From the NCBI RefSeq assembly GCF_001625445.1, contig NZ_LWHG01000028.1, positions 186,001 through 250,000 of the forward strand: a DNA stretch of 64,000 bases, in the 5' to 3' direction. The stretch comes from Haladaptatus sp. R4 (lineage in GTDB: Archaea; Halobacteriota; Halobacteria; Halobacteriales; Haladaptataceae). The position numbers were made by a program, and so were the translations under genes. Position 1 is the stretch's first letter, and every line of letters starts with the position of its first letter. The notes under the pieces are model-generated. The model worked only from the letters and a program-made list of their open reading frames with translations. It had not been told where the DNA came from and did no database searches. Shown piece by piece: positions 26,369-36,100 of this stretch.

Positions 26369-26635
26369 ATGAACCGTCCCCTCCTCTACCACGCGGCGAC
26401 GGGTCTTCTCGGCCTCTCGTTCGCCGTACGCTCCGTCCCCGACATCCTGTCCGGTGAGTCCAGCATCGTGCTTTGGATGGCCGCAATCGCTGGCGTCGGA
26501 CTGGTACTCGGAAGCATCTACGAAATCCTGACCGGCGGTCGCGAGGACTTCGAACCCAGTCGTCGTATTACGCTGATCGTCGTTGCTGGTGCGGTGATTT
26601 CGGCTCTCGGTGTGGTCGTTTCCTCTCTCGGGTAG
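26369..26635 (+). CDS. Small three-span membrane protein
   Basis: The 88-residue protein has three hydrophobic helices (about residues 8-25, 33-53 and 66-86) with a short acidic loop between the second and third. TATTTATCC (26338-26346) lies about 26 bases upstream of the ATG, consistent with leaderless transcription. No functional motif is seen. It is convergent with the epoxide hydrolase gene. Confidence 0.6.
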   Translation: MNRPLLYHAATGLLGLSFAVRSVPDILSGESSIVLWMAAIAGVGLVLGSIYEILTGGREDFEPSRRITLIVVAGAVISALGVVVSSLG

Positions 26636-26663
26636 TCCGCCGAACGACCGCGATATCGCCGCA

Positions 26664-27797
26664 CTACAGCGACCCGAAGAACGCCCGAATGTCCTCGGCG
26701 GTCAGTTCGGGTTCCTCCCATTCGAGGAAGTGTCCGCCGCGCTCCGTTTCTGTCCAGCGGTCGATGCGGTAGAACCGCTCGGCCCACTCGCGCGGCGTGG
26801 GAAACATGTCCGCCGGGGCCATCAACAGCGCCGTCGGCACGTCCGGACGGCCCCATTCGCCCGCGTCGCGGACGGACTCGTAGTACAACCGCATCGAGGA
26901 GTTGATGGTCTCGGTCGCCCAGTAGATGGTCAGATTCGTCAACAGGTCGTCGCGCGCGAACGCTTCCTCCACGTCGCCGTCGTTGTCGCTCCACGTACGA
27001 AACTTTTCGAGTATCCACGCCGCCAACCCCGCCGGAGAGTCGTTCAGGCCGTAGGCGAGCGTCTGCGGTTTCGTGGACTGCTCCATCGCGTAGGCCGCTT
27101 CCTCCCATCCCCAGCGTTCCGCGTTCTCGATGAACTCCGTTTCGGCCTCCGTCGGGTCGTCCGGTATCATCTCCGCCTCGACGCGCGGGTTGGTCCCGCT
27201 GAGGTGCAGACCGATAATCGATTCTGGATACTTGAGTCCGAGTTGCAGGAGGACGCCCGCCCCGATGTCGCTCCCGCGTCCAGCGTAGCGGTCGTAGCCG
27301 AGTTCGTCGGTCATCAAGGTATGGAATAGGTCGGCGATTCGGGGGACGCTCATCCCCCGTTCAGTCGGCCGGTCGGAGAATCCGTAACCGGGCAGGGACG
27401 GGACCACCACGTCGAACGATTCGTCCGGGTTCCCGCCGAACTCGGAGGGCGTCGTCAACATCGGTACGATGTCCAGCATCTGGACGAACGTGCTCGGCCA
27501 CCCGTGTAGGAGCAACAACGGCGTCGGGTTCTCCCCTTCCCCTCGCTCGTGAACGAAGTGGATGCCGACTCCATCGGTGTCGCCCCGATACTGGTCGAAC
27601 TCGTTCAAGCGTGCTTCCTGTTCTCCCCAATCGAACTCGTCTTTCCAGTACGCGACGAGTTTCCGAAGATAATCGAGATTCGTCCCGTACTCCCACCCTG
27701 CACCCGCTACTTCGTCCGGCCACCGCGTTCGGGCCAATCGGTCACGCAAATCCGCGAGCGTCACGTCGTCGATGGATATCGTCGTTGCTTCTGGCAT
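26664..27797 (-). CDS. Epoxide hydrolase family protein
   Basis: The 377-residue protein has the epoxide-hydrolase N-terminal helical domain (about residues 5-110) and an alpha/beta-hydrolase core. The oxyanion loop is L-L-L-H-G-W-P-S-T at about 95. The nucleophile elbow is G-R-G-S-D-I-G-A-G with Asp, as in epoxide hydrolases. The catalytic His is in R-G-G-H-F-L-E-W-E-E-P near the C-terminus. It should open epoxide rings with water; juvenile-hormone-type and microsomal-type relatives share this layout. The physiological substrate is unknown. It stands alone. Confidence 0.85.
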   Translation of the reverse strand: MPEATTISIDDVTLADLRDRLARTRWPDEVAGAGWEYGTNLDYLRKLVAYWKDEFDWGEQEARLNEFDQYRGDTDGVGIHFVHERGEGENPTPLLLLHGWPSTFVQMLDIVPMLTTPSEFGGNPDESFDVVVPSLPGYGFSDRPTERGMSVPRIADLFHTLMTDELGYDRYAGRGSDIGAGVLLQLGLKYPESIIGLHLSGTNPRVEAEMIPDDPTEAETEFIENAERWGWEEAAYAMEQSTKPQTLAYGLNDSPAGLAAWILEKFRTWSDNDGDVEEAFARDDLLTNLTIYWATETINSSMRLYYESVRDAGEWGRPDVPTALLMAPADMFPTPREWAERFYRIDRWTETERGGHFLEWEEPELTAEDIRAFFGSL

Positions 27798-27852
27798 GGT
27801 CTCCCCCCGAATGACGTTGGTCGGGAATCCGCAAAAACGTCGCTCTCGACGG

Positions 27853-28125
27853 TCAGAAAAACCGTCGGAAACTCCAGTACAACCCGGATAGCACGTTCTT
27901 CAGGTCCGCTACGGGCGTGAGTCCCGCGTCGGGGTTTCCGGCCGGTTCCCAGTCGGTTTCGAGCGCGTCCCGCGAACAGTGACGTAACTCGCCGGAGTGG
28001 ATTCGGGTCCCATCGGCGTCGGTGAGTCGCAACAGCACAACGTCGTCTCCCGTTCCGACGACGCGGTAGACGTCGCTCCCGTCGCCGTCGGCCGTCGGTC
28101 GGTAGTGGTCGCCAACGTCTATCAT
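27853..28125 (-). CDS. Hypothetical haloarchaeal protein
   Basis: The 90-residue protein is acidic and soluble, with beta-rich N-terminal strands (Y-R-V-V-G-T-G-D-D-V-V-L-L-R-L-T-D-A-D-G) and an aromatic C-terminus W-S-F-R-R-F-F. It lies between the epoxide hydrolase and the phosphorylase genes on the same strand. I do not recognise a described family. Confidence 0.55.
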   Translation of the reverse strand: MIDVGDHYRPTADGDGSDVYRVVGTGDDVVLLRLTDADGTRIHSGELRHCSRDALETDWEPAGNPDAGLTPVADLKNVLSGLYWSFRRFF

Positions 28126-28196
28126 GATTCTCCGCCGTCCGGGGTTCGACTTCGATTATGTACCGGGGTGGTATGAATTGATCGCCGAACCTCGAC

Positions 28197-28973
28197 TCAG
28201 TGCGGACTCGCGGCGAGAACGTCCTTCGCCGTGTCCCCGAGATGTTGCATGTCCTCCCGCGTCAGATGGAACTTCGGCTCCCAGTCCGAGGGGCCGAGGT
28301 AGTCGCTGACGACGAACATCGACGCTGCCTCCACGCCGCGGTGGGCGGCGACGGCGAACACCGCGGACGCCTCCATTTCTACGGTGAGGACGCCCTCCTC
28401 GGCGTACTGTTGGACTTCTTCCTTGGTCTCCCGATACATCGCGTCGGTTGTCCACGACGGCCCGACGTGGAACGCCTCTTTGCGCTCGCGGAGCAGTTCA
28501 ATCGTGGCTTCGGTGAGCAAGTCGCTCGCGTGGGCGTACTTCGCGGATTCGACGTAGTGGTGGGACGTACCCTCGTCGCGGATGGCCTCGTCACAGACGA
28601 TGAACTCGCCCATCTCGATGGTCTCGTCCAGACAGCCAGCGAATCCGACGGAGAAGAACTTCCCGACACCGTCGGCAATCAGTTCGTCCATCAGCATCGC
28701 CGTAGCAGGAGCGCCGATTCCGAAATTCCCGAGGACGCCGACGGAGTAGTCGGCGTCCGCGAAGGCGTACAAGTCGCCGTAGTAGTTGCCGACGTGCTGG
28801 CCGTCGTAGCTCTCGGTGAGGTAGTCCATCAGCGTGCGACTGTAGCAGAGAACGACTGCCGCAGGCAGTCGTTCGCGCCCCGACTCGCCCTCCGTGTGTC
28901 TGTACTCGGAGTGCTCTGCGGGCGTGACCAATGGTTCGGCGTCCTGCTTTCCAGCGAGGTTCGGAAACGGCAT
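28197..28973 (-). CDS. Nucleoside phosphorylase (PNP/UDP family)
   Basis: The 258-residue protein shows the phosphorylase landmarks: G-V-L-G-N-F-G-I-G-A-P-A at about 85, V-G-F-A-G-C-L-D-E-T-I-E-M-G-E at about 115, and V-E-M-E-A-S-A-V-F-A-V-A at about 205, the ribose/base-binding segment. It should split nucleosides with phosphate into base and ribose-1-phosphate. Purine versus uridine specificity is not clear. I chose the ATG at 28973; the one at 28991 adds M-F-L-H-E-E. Confidence 0.85.
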   Translation of the reverse strand: MPFPNLAGKQDAEPLVTPAEHSEYRHTEGESGRERLPAAVVLCYSRTLMDYLTESYDGQHVGNYYGDLYAFADADYSVGVLGNFGIGAPATAMLMDELIADGVGKFFSVGFAGCLDETIEMGEFIVCDEAIRDEGTSHHYVESAKYAHASDLLTEATIELLRERKEAFHVGPSWTTDAMYRETKEEVQQYAEEGVLTVEMEASAVFAVAAHRGVEAASMFVVSDYLGPSDWEPKFHLTREDMQHLGDTAKDVLAASPH

Positions 28974-29105
28974 CTCCTCGTGAAGAAACACGATTCCGTA
29001 ATGTGTGTTGTGCAGGTGTGTGTAATGTGGTCACTCGACACGGATCGATAGCAACGGCTCGAACGACTCGAAAAATCCGAAAATCCGGTTCCAGTTAGAC
29101 CGTCT

Positions 29106-30930
29106 TCAGTCCACGACGACGAGCACGTCGCCCATATCGACGCTGTCGCCCTCACTGACGGCGATTTGCGTAACGGTACCTCCCCGAGAAGCGACGACGT
29201 CGTTTTCCATCTTCATGGCTTCGAGGACGCAGACGACGTCACCGGACTCGATTTCGTCGCCCTCTTCGACTTTCACGTCGAGGATGGTGCCCTGCATCTC
29301 GGCGGCCACCGTCTCACCCTCCGCATCGACGACGGTCTCGCCGCCGTCGCTGCTGCCGCCCGCTGGCTTGGGTTTCTGGCCGCCGCCGCCGTTGTTCGCG
29401 GGAACCGCGGCGACGCCGCCGCGGTCTTCGAGGTTGACTTCGAAGCGCTTGCCGTTGACTTCGACGGTGAACTCGCGTTCGACGACCTCCTCGTCGTCGT
29501 CCGACGATTCGGTCGTTCCCCACTTCTCCTGTGCCTCCTCGATTTTCTCCGCGTCGAGGTGGTGGTCGAGGTACTTCGTGGTGTGGGTCCCGGCGACGAA
29601 CTCCTCGTCGTCGAGCATCAGGCGATGGAACGGAATGATGGTCGGGATTCCCTCGATGTCGTACTCGGCGAGCGCGCGCTTGGAGCGGGTGATACACTCC
29701 TCGCGGTCGCCGCCGTGAACGATGAGTTTCGCGATCATCGAGTCGTAATCGGTGACGAGGTCGTCACCCTGTCGAAGCGCATCGTCGAGACGGACGCCGA
29801 TTCCTCCCGGCGGGTCGTAGGTCGTCAGTTTCCCGCCGTCGCGGGCGCGAAGTCCTTCGCGGCGTTCTCGGCGTTGATGCGGAACTCCATCGCGTGGCCT
29901 TCGAGTTCCACGTCGTCCTGTTCGAAGCCGAGGGGTTCGTCGGCGGCGACGCGAATCTGCCACTTCACGATGTCGACGTCGTCAACCACTCCGTGACGCA
30001 GTGTTCGACCTGAATCCGGGTGTTGACTTCGAGGAAGTAGAAGTCCGTGCCCACGTCGAGGAGTTCGCCGGGACCGCGCGTCTCGTCCTCCTCCACGAGG
30101 AACTCGAAGGTTCCCGCGTTGTAGTAACCGGCGGCGGCCGCACCGTCGCGGGCCGATTCGGCAATTTCCTCCCGAAGTTCGTCCGAGAGCGCGGGCGACG
30201 GCCCCTCTTCGATGACCTTCTGGTGACGTCGCTGCAGCGAGCAGTCGCGCTCGCCGAGGTGGCGCACGTTGCCGTGGTGGTCGGCGATGATCTGGATCTC
30301 GATGTGACGCGGGTTTTCGAGGTAGCGTTCGAGGTAGACGTTGGCGTTGTCGAAGTACGCCTCACCCTCGCGTTGGGCGGATTCGAGTTGATCCTCGGCT
30401 TCCTCGGGACCGCGAACGACCTTCATCCCGCGGCCGCCACCGCCACCCTCCGCCTTGATGGCGACGGGGTAGCCGTACTCGTCGCCGAACTCCGTGACCT
30501 CCGACACGTCCTCGACAGGGTCGGTCGTCCCGGGAACGATGGGCACGTCGGCTTCCTGCATCGTTTTGCGGGCCTTCGTCTTCTCTCCGAGTTGTTCCAT
30601 CGACTCGCTCTTCGGGCCGATCCACGTCACGCCGTCCGTGGCTTCGACCAGCGCGGCGAAGTCGGCGTTCTCCGCGAGGAACCCGTAGCCCGGGTGAATC
30701 GCGTCCGCGCCCGCCTTCTTCGCGGCATCGATGATGGCCTCTTGGTCGAGGTAGGACTCCGCGGCACGGGCCGGGCCGACGTTGTAGGCTTCGTCGGCGT
30801 AGCGGACGTGACCGGAGTTTCGGTCGGCATCGCTGTAGATGGCGACCGTGTCGATTCCGAGTTCCTCGCAGGCGCGCATCACGCGGACCGCGATTTCCCC
30901 GCGATTTGCGACCAGAACTGTATCGAACAT
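29106..30930 (-). CDS. pccA: Acyl-CoA carboxylase biotin carboxylase/BCCP subunit (two frame changes)
   Basis: The approximately 606-residue subunit carboxylates its own biotin with ATP and bicarbonate. Biotin carboxylase occupies the first 450 residues: [12 protein letters not shown], the glycine loop [10 protein letters not shown], and [11 protein letters not shown]. Frame breaks occur at about 29986 (after H-C-V-T-E) and 29854 (before D-G-G-K-L). The C-terminal biotinyl domain ends with [10 protein letters not shown], where the Lys takes biotin. Its partners pccB and pccX lie 8.4 kb away on the same strand. Acetyl-CoA and propionyl-CoA are both plausible substrates in haloarchaea. Confidence 0.92.
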
Positions 30931-31319
30931 TCTTGTGAGAACGTATTCGGGTGGGTAACCTCATTCTGTCGGTTCAGGGTCGCCCACGAGTGTCAACGGG
31001 AGCGTCACACACGGGTTGACGGGTGGTGATTCCGTCCCACGACCCCTCGAAGCGGTAGCTTTTTCTCATTACGCGCTGACATCTCGGGCGTGCAACGACC
31101 GACTCCACCCGCCGCTGGGCCGAATCACGGACCAGCACCTGCTTTTCGCCGGGTGGAGTCCCGATTTCGCCGCTGACGCGGCCTCGGGGTGAAACCGGGC
31201 GATTCGATGACTCGTCTTCGATCAGCAACCACCCCACAGCGACAAATGTACACCAGCACCCGAACAGGCCGACGTATCGACAGTAACGCCAACCGACGAT
31301 CAACCATCGAGGGTCGCCG

Positions 31320-32141
31320 ATGAGCGACATGAACCCTCGAAACTACTACGACGAGTACGGCGAAAACGAGTGGGAGCGACTGGGGCGCGACCCCGTCACC
31401 CGAATGGAGTTCGAGAACACGGTGGACTACCTCGACAACCATCTTCCCGAATCGGGCCGCGTTCTCGACGTCGGCGGCGCGGCGGGGCGCTACGCGGTTT
31501 GGCTCGCCGAACGGGAGTACGACGTGACGCTCGTGGACGTGAGCGAGACGCAGGTCGAACTCGCCCGCGAGAACGCCGCCGAGAGCGGCCTCGAAGACAG
31601 AATCTCTGCGGAGCAAGGCGACGTCCGCGACTTGCGTTTCGAAGACGATGAATTCGACGCCGTCTGCTGTCTCGGTGGTCCCCTGAGCCACGTCGTGGAT
31701 GATACCGAACGCGCACGCGCGATGGCCGAACTCCGACGGGTCGCGGGTGGCGACGCACCCGTCTTCGTCTCGGTCATCAGCAGGTTTGCGCCCATCCGCG
31801 ACATCCTCAAGTTCAACCTCGACTGGTCGCACGGCCTCCTCGTTCCCATCGCCGAGGACGGCAAATACACCGAAGAACGAGTGGACGAGTATGCAAACGG
31901 CGAAGGCTGGGCTGAGTGTCACTTCTTCCGCGCCGACGAGTTCGAAGCGGAGTTGGAGGACGCCGGTTTCGAAGTCGAGCAACTGGTCGGTCTTGAGGGC
32001 GTTGCCAACCGCATGAAACCGGAGTTAGCGGAGGCGAGCGACGAGGCCGTCGAGGACGTTCGGCGACTCGTCAAGTTGCTCCGGGAGGACCGTGCGGTGG
32101 TCGATTTCTCGGAGCACATGCTGGCGGTGTGTCGAGTATAG
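31320..32141 (+). CDS. Class I SAM-dependent methyltransferase
   Basis: The 273-residue protein has a Rossmann core: motif I R-V-L-D-V-G-G-A-A-G-R-Y-A-V-W-L at about 47, V-T-L-V-D-V-S at about 70, Q-G-D-V-R-D-L at about 97 and F-D-A-V-C-C-L-G-G-P-L at about 110. The C-terminal third is a helical cap. The substrate is unknown; similar small methyltransferases act on metabolites. The upstream neighbour pccA is divergent. Confidence 0.82.
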   Translation: MSDMNPRNYYDEYGENEWERLGRDPVTRMEFENTVDYLDNHLPESGRVLDVGGAAGRYAVWLAEREYDVTLVDVSETQVELARENAAESGLEDRISAEQGDVRDLRFEDDEFDAVCCLGGPLSHVVDDTERARAMAELRRVAGGDAPVFVSVISRFAPIRDILKFNLDWSHGLLVPIAEDGKYTEERVDEYANGEGWAECHFFRADEFEAELEDAGFEVEQLVGLEGVANRMKPELAEASDEAVEDVRRLVKLLREDRAVVDFSEHMLAVCRV

Positions 32142-32583
32142 TATCTGGAAGTGCTTCTCGTCCTGCGGTGTGTTTCGCCACTGCCGTTCACGTACGTGGG
32201 AGTGGACATGTCCCGATATCCCTCTCAATTCCTGAATCGTTCGTGGTGCATTGGTTAGTTCAACTCTCGTTGAAATCGGTGGTCGGTCCGATTGCTCCGA
32301 ACGATTGGATACAAAGCAGTCCGATTTCTGGGATTTCGCCCCGTTTCGAGATGAACGATTGGTTCGATAACCGAAGTAGAACGTGCGACGACAGCGAGGT
32401 CGGTTTCTTGAATTTGGCCGGTTTGGGTGATTTACTTCCTGTGGGCAGTATAAGCGGCAGTAGAATCCAGAAGTCGTCTCTCTCCGTAAACCATTCTTTG
32501 TCTAATCGAGTAATCAGCCGCTTCCACGCTCTGAGTATCGAAGACAGTGAAAATTAATCAACGGAGGCACCGTTCGTTCCCAC
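32142..32583. other. Intergenic region, AT-richer
   Basis: This 442-base stretch separates two convergent genes. Open frames in it lack haloarchaeal codon character, and I see no tRNA, no long hairpin and no recognisable transposase remnant. Base composition is lower in GC than to the left, as in most of the next 7 kb. Confidence 0.5.
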
Positions 32584-32892
32584 TCACTCTTCGTCTGTCT
32601 TAACGAGGATAGTAATACTCCCGTTACTCCTGATGATCACGCGATGGCCAGAGACAGAAAACTTGACTATCACACCCCCATCTTTCTCCCCAATGATCGG
32701 CGTCCCGAACAGTGCATCGAGTGCCTCAGGATCAATCGACTCATACAGTAACGTAAGCTCCGTTGGGACAACTCCCTCGGCGACTGAGAGTGCTCGGACA
32801 ATTGCCTCACTCGGCGGTTCATCGCTCGAAAAGCGTGTGTGAAACACATCTTCGAACCCCTCCGGCAGTGAATCATCCTCGTCGTCGGTCAT
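32584..32892 (-). CDS. HalOD1 output-domain protein
   Basis: From the ATG at 32892 the protein has 102 residues. The HalOD1 core shows I-V-R-A-L-S-V-A-E-G, then L-Y-E-S-I-D-P-E-A-L-D-A-L-F, and the tail V-I-I-R-S-N-G-S-I-T-I-L-V. A longer frame starts at 32973 but its lead lacks family similarity. It lies next to, and is divergent from, the giant sensor-regulator at 33106, so a functional link is possible. Confidence 0.75.
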   Translation of the reverse strand: MTDDEDDSLPEGFEDVFHTRFSSDEPPSEAIVRALSVAEGVVPTELTLLYESIDPEALDALFGTPIIGEKDGGVIVKFSVSGHRVIIRSNGSITILVKTDEE

Positions 32893-33105
32893 CTCCCTTT
32901 GTTCCTTGACCGGGTTCTCTGCTGTGGTGAGTCCTTCGAGGCGAGAGTTACTTCCGAATTCGCCTCGCGTCAAAAGAGCAGTATAACTGTGCCACCCTGA
33001 TCGTGAGTAGCTTCGTCAGCGTCGGTTAAATCGCTTTTTGTGGATCATGACCTGTCTGCTTCGGTTGACCGAATCCTTTTGCTTGCGCCACGCCAACACG
33101 ACGCT

Positions 33106-36100
33106 ATGAATTCATCGGCACCCTCACCCGCTGCCGTCCTCGAAGTGTTCGACACTCTCGGTCCCCCCGGCACACCATTCACAACACCCGAGGTCGCAGA
33201 AGAATTCGACTGTACCGACCGCACGATCTACAACAAACTCAACGCGCTCGTTGAGGACGACGCTATCAACACTAAGAAGGTCGGCGCGAAGGGCCGGGTC
33301 TTTTGGCGACCTGTCGACGATGCCATCCAACAAAACGGTGGCGTGTCGGATCTGACTGCCCCCGTTTCACTTCGTGATGGACAGTCGCCTGTATTTCTCT
33401 CCAACAGCGAGATGACCGAGCGCATCCGCGAATTTGACTGGGTCGAGACGTCACTCGGCCGATGGCGGAGTGGCCCACTGAATTGCGGGTGGCGGTCGAC
33501 CTCATGCTGGGTGCGGACGAGGCCATCGGGATCTACTGGGGCGAGGATCTCGTACTGCTCTACAACGACGCCGCACGAGAACAGATCGGAAAGAAACACC
33601 CAAACGCGCTCGGACGGCCAGCTCGCGACGTGTTTCCGGAAGCGTGGGAGTTTCTTGGTCCGATGCACGAGCAGGTCATGGCTGGAAAGGGACCAGTTCG
33701 AGTCGAAGACCAATACCTCCCAATCGAACGTGGTGACGCGATAGAAGACGTCTGGTGGGATTCCAGTTTCAACCCGATCCCGCTCGCGGATGGCTCGGTT
33801 GGTGGCGTGTTCAACATCTCTGTCGATATCACCGACCGGGTACAAATCGAGGCGGCTCTCCGCGAGTCGAACGAGCGATTACAGGTCGCCCTGAATGCTG
33901 CGGAGATGGGGACCTGGGAGTGGGATCTCGAGGCCCGAACGGTGGACGGCGACGACACGATGCTGTCGCTATTCGACTTGCCACCGACAGACGAGCCAGT
34001 TCCAGTCGAGCAGTTCTTGGTGAAGGAATCAGACGAGGGCACAGACCAGGCCGAGGACACGATGGAGTTCTCGTTCGAGCCGGGTGAAGAGATTCAAGAC
34101 GAGGTCGAACTCGAAGGAGTCGACACGCCTCGCTGGATTTCCTGGCGCGGCCGAGCGTCCGCGGACGATCCGACAGTCCTCCGTGGTGTCAGTTTCGATA
34201 TCACCGATCGAAAGCAGGCCGAGATCGAACGCGAACAGGCCATAGAAGAGCTCCGCGAGAGCGAGGAACGCTATCGCACGCTGTTCGATTCGATCAACGA
34301 GTCCATCCAGGAGGGCTTTTGCATCGTCGAACTGCCCGAGGAGGGCGAGGCCGCCGACGAAGCTTCGACGGGCGGCACCGTCGGTGGGCGGAGGGAGCCG
34401 GATGACTACCGCTTCGTGGAGGCCAATCCTACGTTCGAGGAACTGACCGGGGTGACCGACGTGGTCGGTGCCCGTTGGTCCGATATGGATGTGGATGGCG
34501 ACTTCCCCGGGTTCGACGTCTGTGCCGAGGTCGCTCGGACGGGCGAGTCCCAGCGGGTCGAAACGACCGGCGAGCCACTCATCGACGGGTGGTTCGACGT
34601 CCGTGTGTTCCCGTATGGCAGCTCGGACAGTCGGCAGGTCGCGGTTCTCATTGAGGACATCACTGAACAAAAGGAGACCGAAGCAGCGTTGCGTGAGAAC
34701 GAAAAACGGCTTCGACTCGCGGCCGACATCGGGAACATCGCCGTCTTCGAGTGGGACCTCGAGACGGATCGGGTGAGAGGAAACGAGCGAATGAACGAGT
34801 TGTTCGGATACGACAAGCACGAGATCATCGTCGGCGCGGAGTTGCTCGAAGAGCGCATCCATCCGGACGACCTCGACTCTGTCGTCGGCCGGCTGGAGGA
34901 GGTGTTCGAGTCCGCATCCGACGGGAACTACGAGTTCGAGTTCAGAGCGATGCGTCCCGACGGGAGCGACCGGTGGGTGCTCACGAACGGTGAGGTGTTC
35001 TTCGAGGAAGATGGGGACGACCGGCGGGCGGTTCGCGTTTTCGGGACTGGTATCGACATCACCGAGCAGAAGCAGCGCGAGGAGCGACAGGAGTTCCTGC
35101 TCCGGTTCAGCGATGCTCTGCGGGCGCAGCCCGATGCGGAGTCGATCAAAGACCGGGCCGTTGAAATGCTCGCTGAGAATCTGGATCTCGACCGCTGCTG
35201 GATCAGCGAGGTGTTCGAGCAGCGAGGAATCTCTACGGTTGGCCCGGAGCAAATTCGCCCGGACCTTCCGGAGATGGCGGGTGTGTTCCAGCTCTCGGAG
35301 TATCCCGAAACGATGCGTCAGCTCGCGACGCAACCAATGGTCGTCCAGGACGCGGACAACGATCCGCACTTCTCGGACTCCGAGAAGGAGCTGCTGGCCG
35401 GATATGACCTGCGGTCCCTGTTGGTCGCACCGCTACGGGAGGGTGAGGACGACGTCATCTGGGCGCTCGCAGCCGCCATGGCCAAGCCACGCCACTGGAC
35501 TAACGGTGAGCGGGCACTGCTAGAGGATGCCGCCGAGCGGACCTGGGCGGCCGTTGAGCGTACCCGCGCCGAGCAGGAACTCGCCGACGAACTGGCGGCC
35601 ACCCGAGAGTTACAGGACATCAGTACCACACTGATCGGAGAGGACGACATCGAGACTCTCTCCCAGCACGTTCTCGATGCCGCGAGCGAAATGATGGACG
35701 CCGACTTCGGGAGCGTCCAGCTGTACGACCCCGACCGGCACGACCTTGAACTCGTCGCTAACCGGGGGTTCACCGCGGAGACCGAAGCAGCGTGGCAACG
35801 AGTCACTCCCGAACATGGAACCGCCTGTGGCAAGGCACTCAAAACCGGCGAGCGCGTTATCGTATCGGATGTTGAATCAAGCGAATTCATAGCTGGAACG
35901 GGGGATTTGGAGACCTTCCGTCAAAATGGAATCCAGGCGGTCCAGACCACCCCGTTCGTCTCGCGGAGCGGGGACATGATTGGGATGTTCTCCACCCACT
36001 GGGAGACCCCACGCGACCTCTCGGAATCAGACCTCGGTCGCCTCGACGTCCTGGCCCGCCAGGCCGCCGACCTCATCGAGCACCGTCAAATCACAGAAGC

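Noticed and set aside
32142-32583. Transposase remnant in the AT-richer gap
   Set aside because: Translation in all frames gave no stretch that I could match to a haloarchaeal IS family, and no terminal repeats were seen.
34029-35369. 446-codon open frame on the minus strand
   Set aside because: It is antisense to the PAS/GAF domains of the giant regulator, with no motif of its own.
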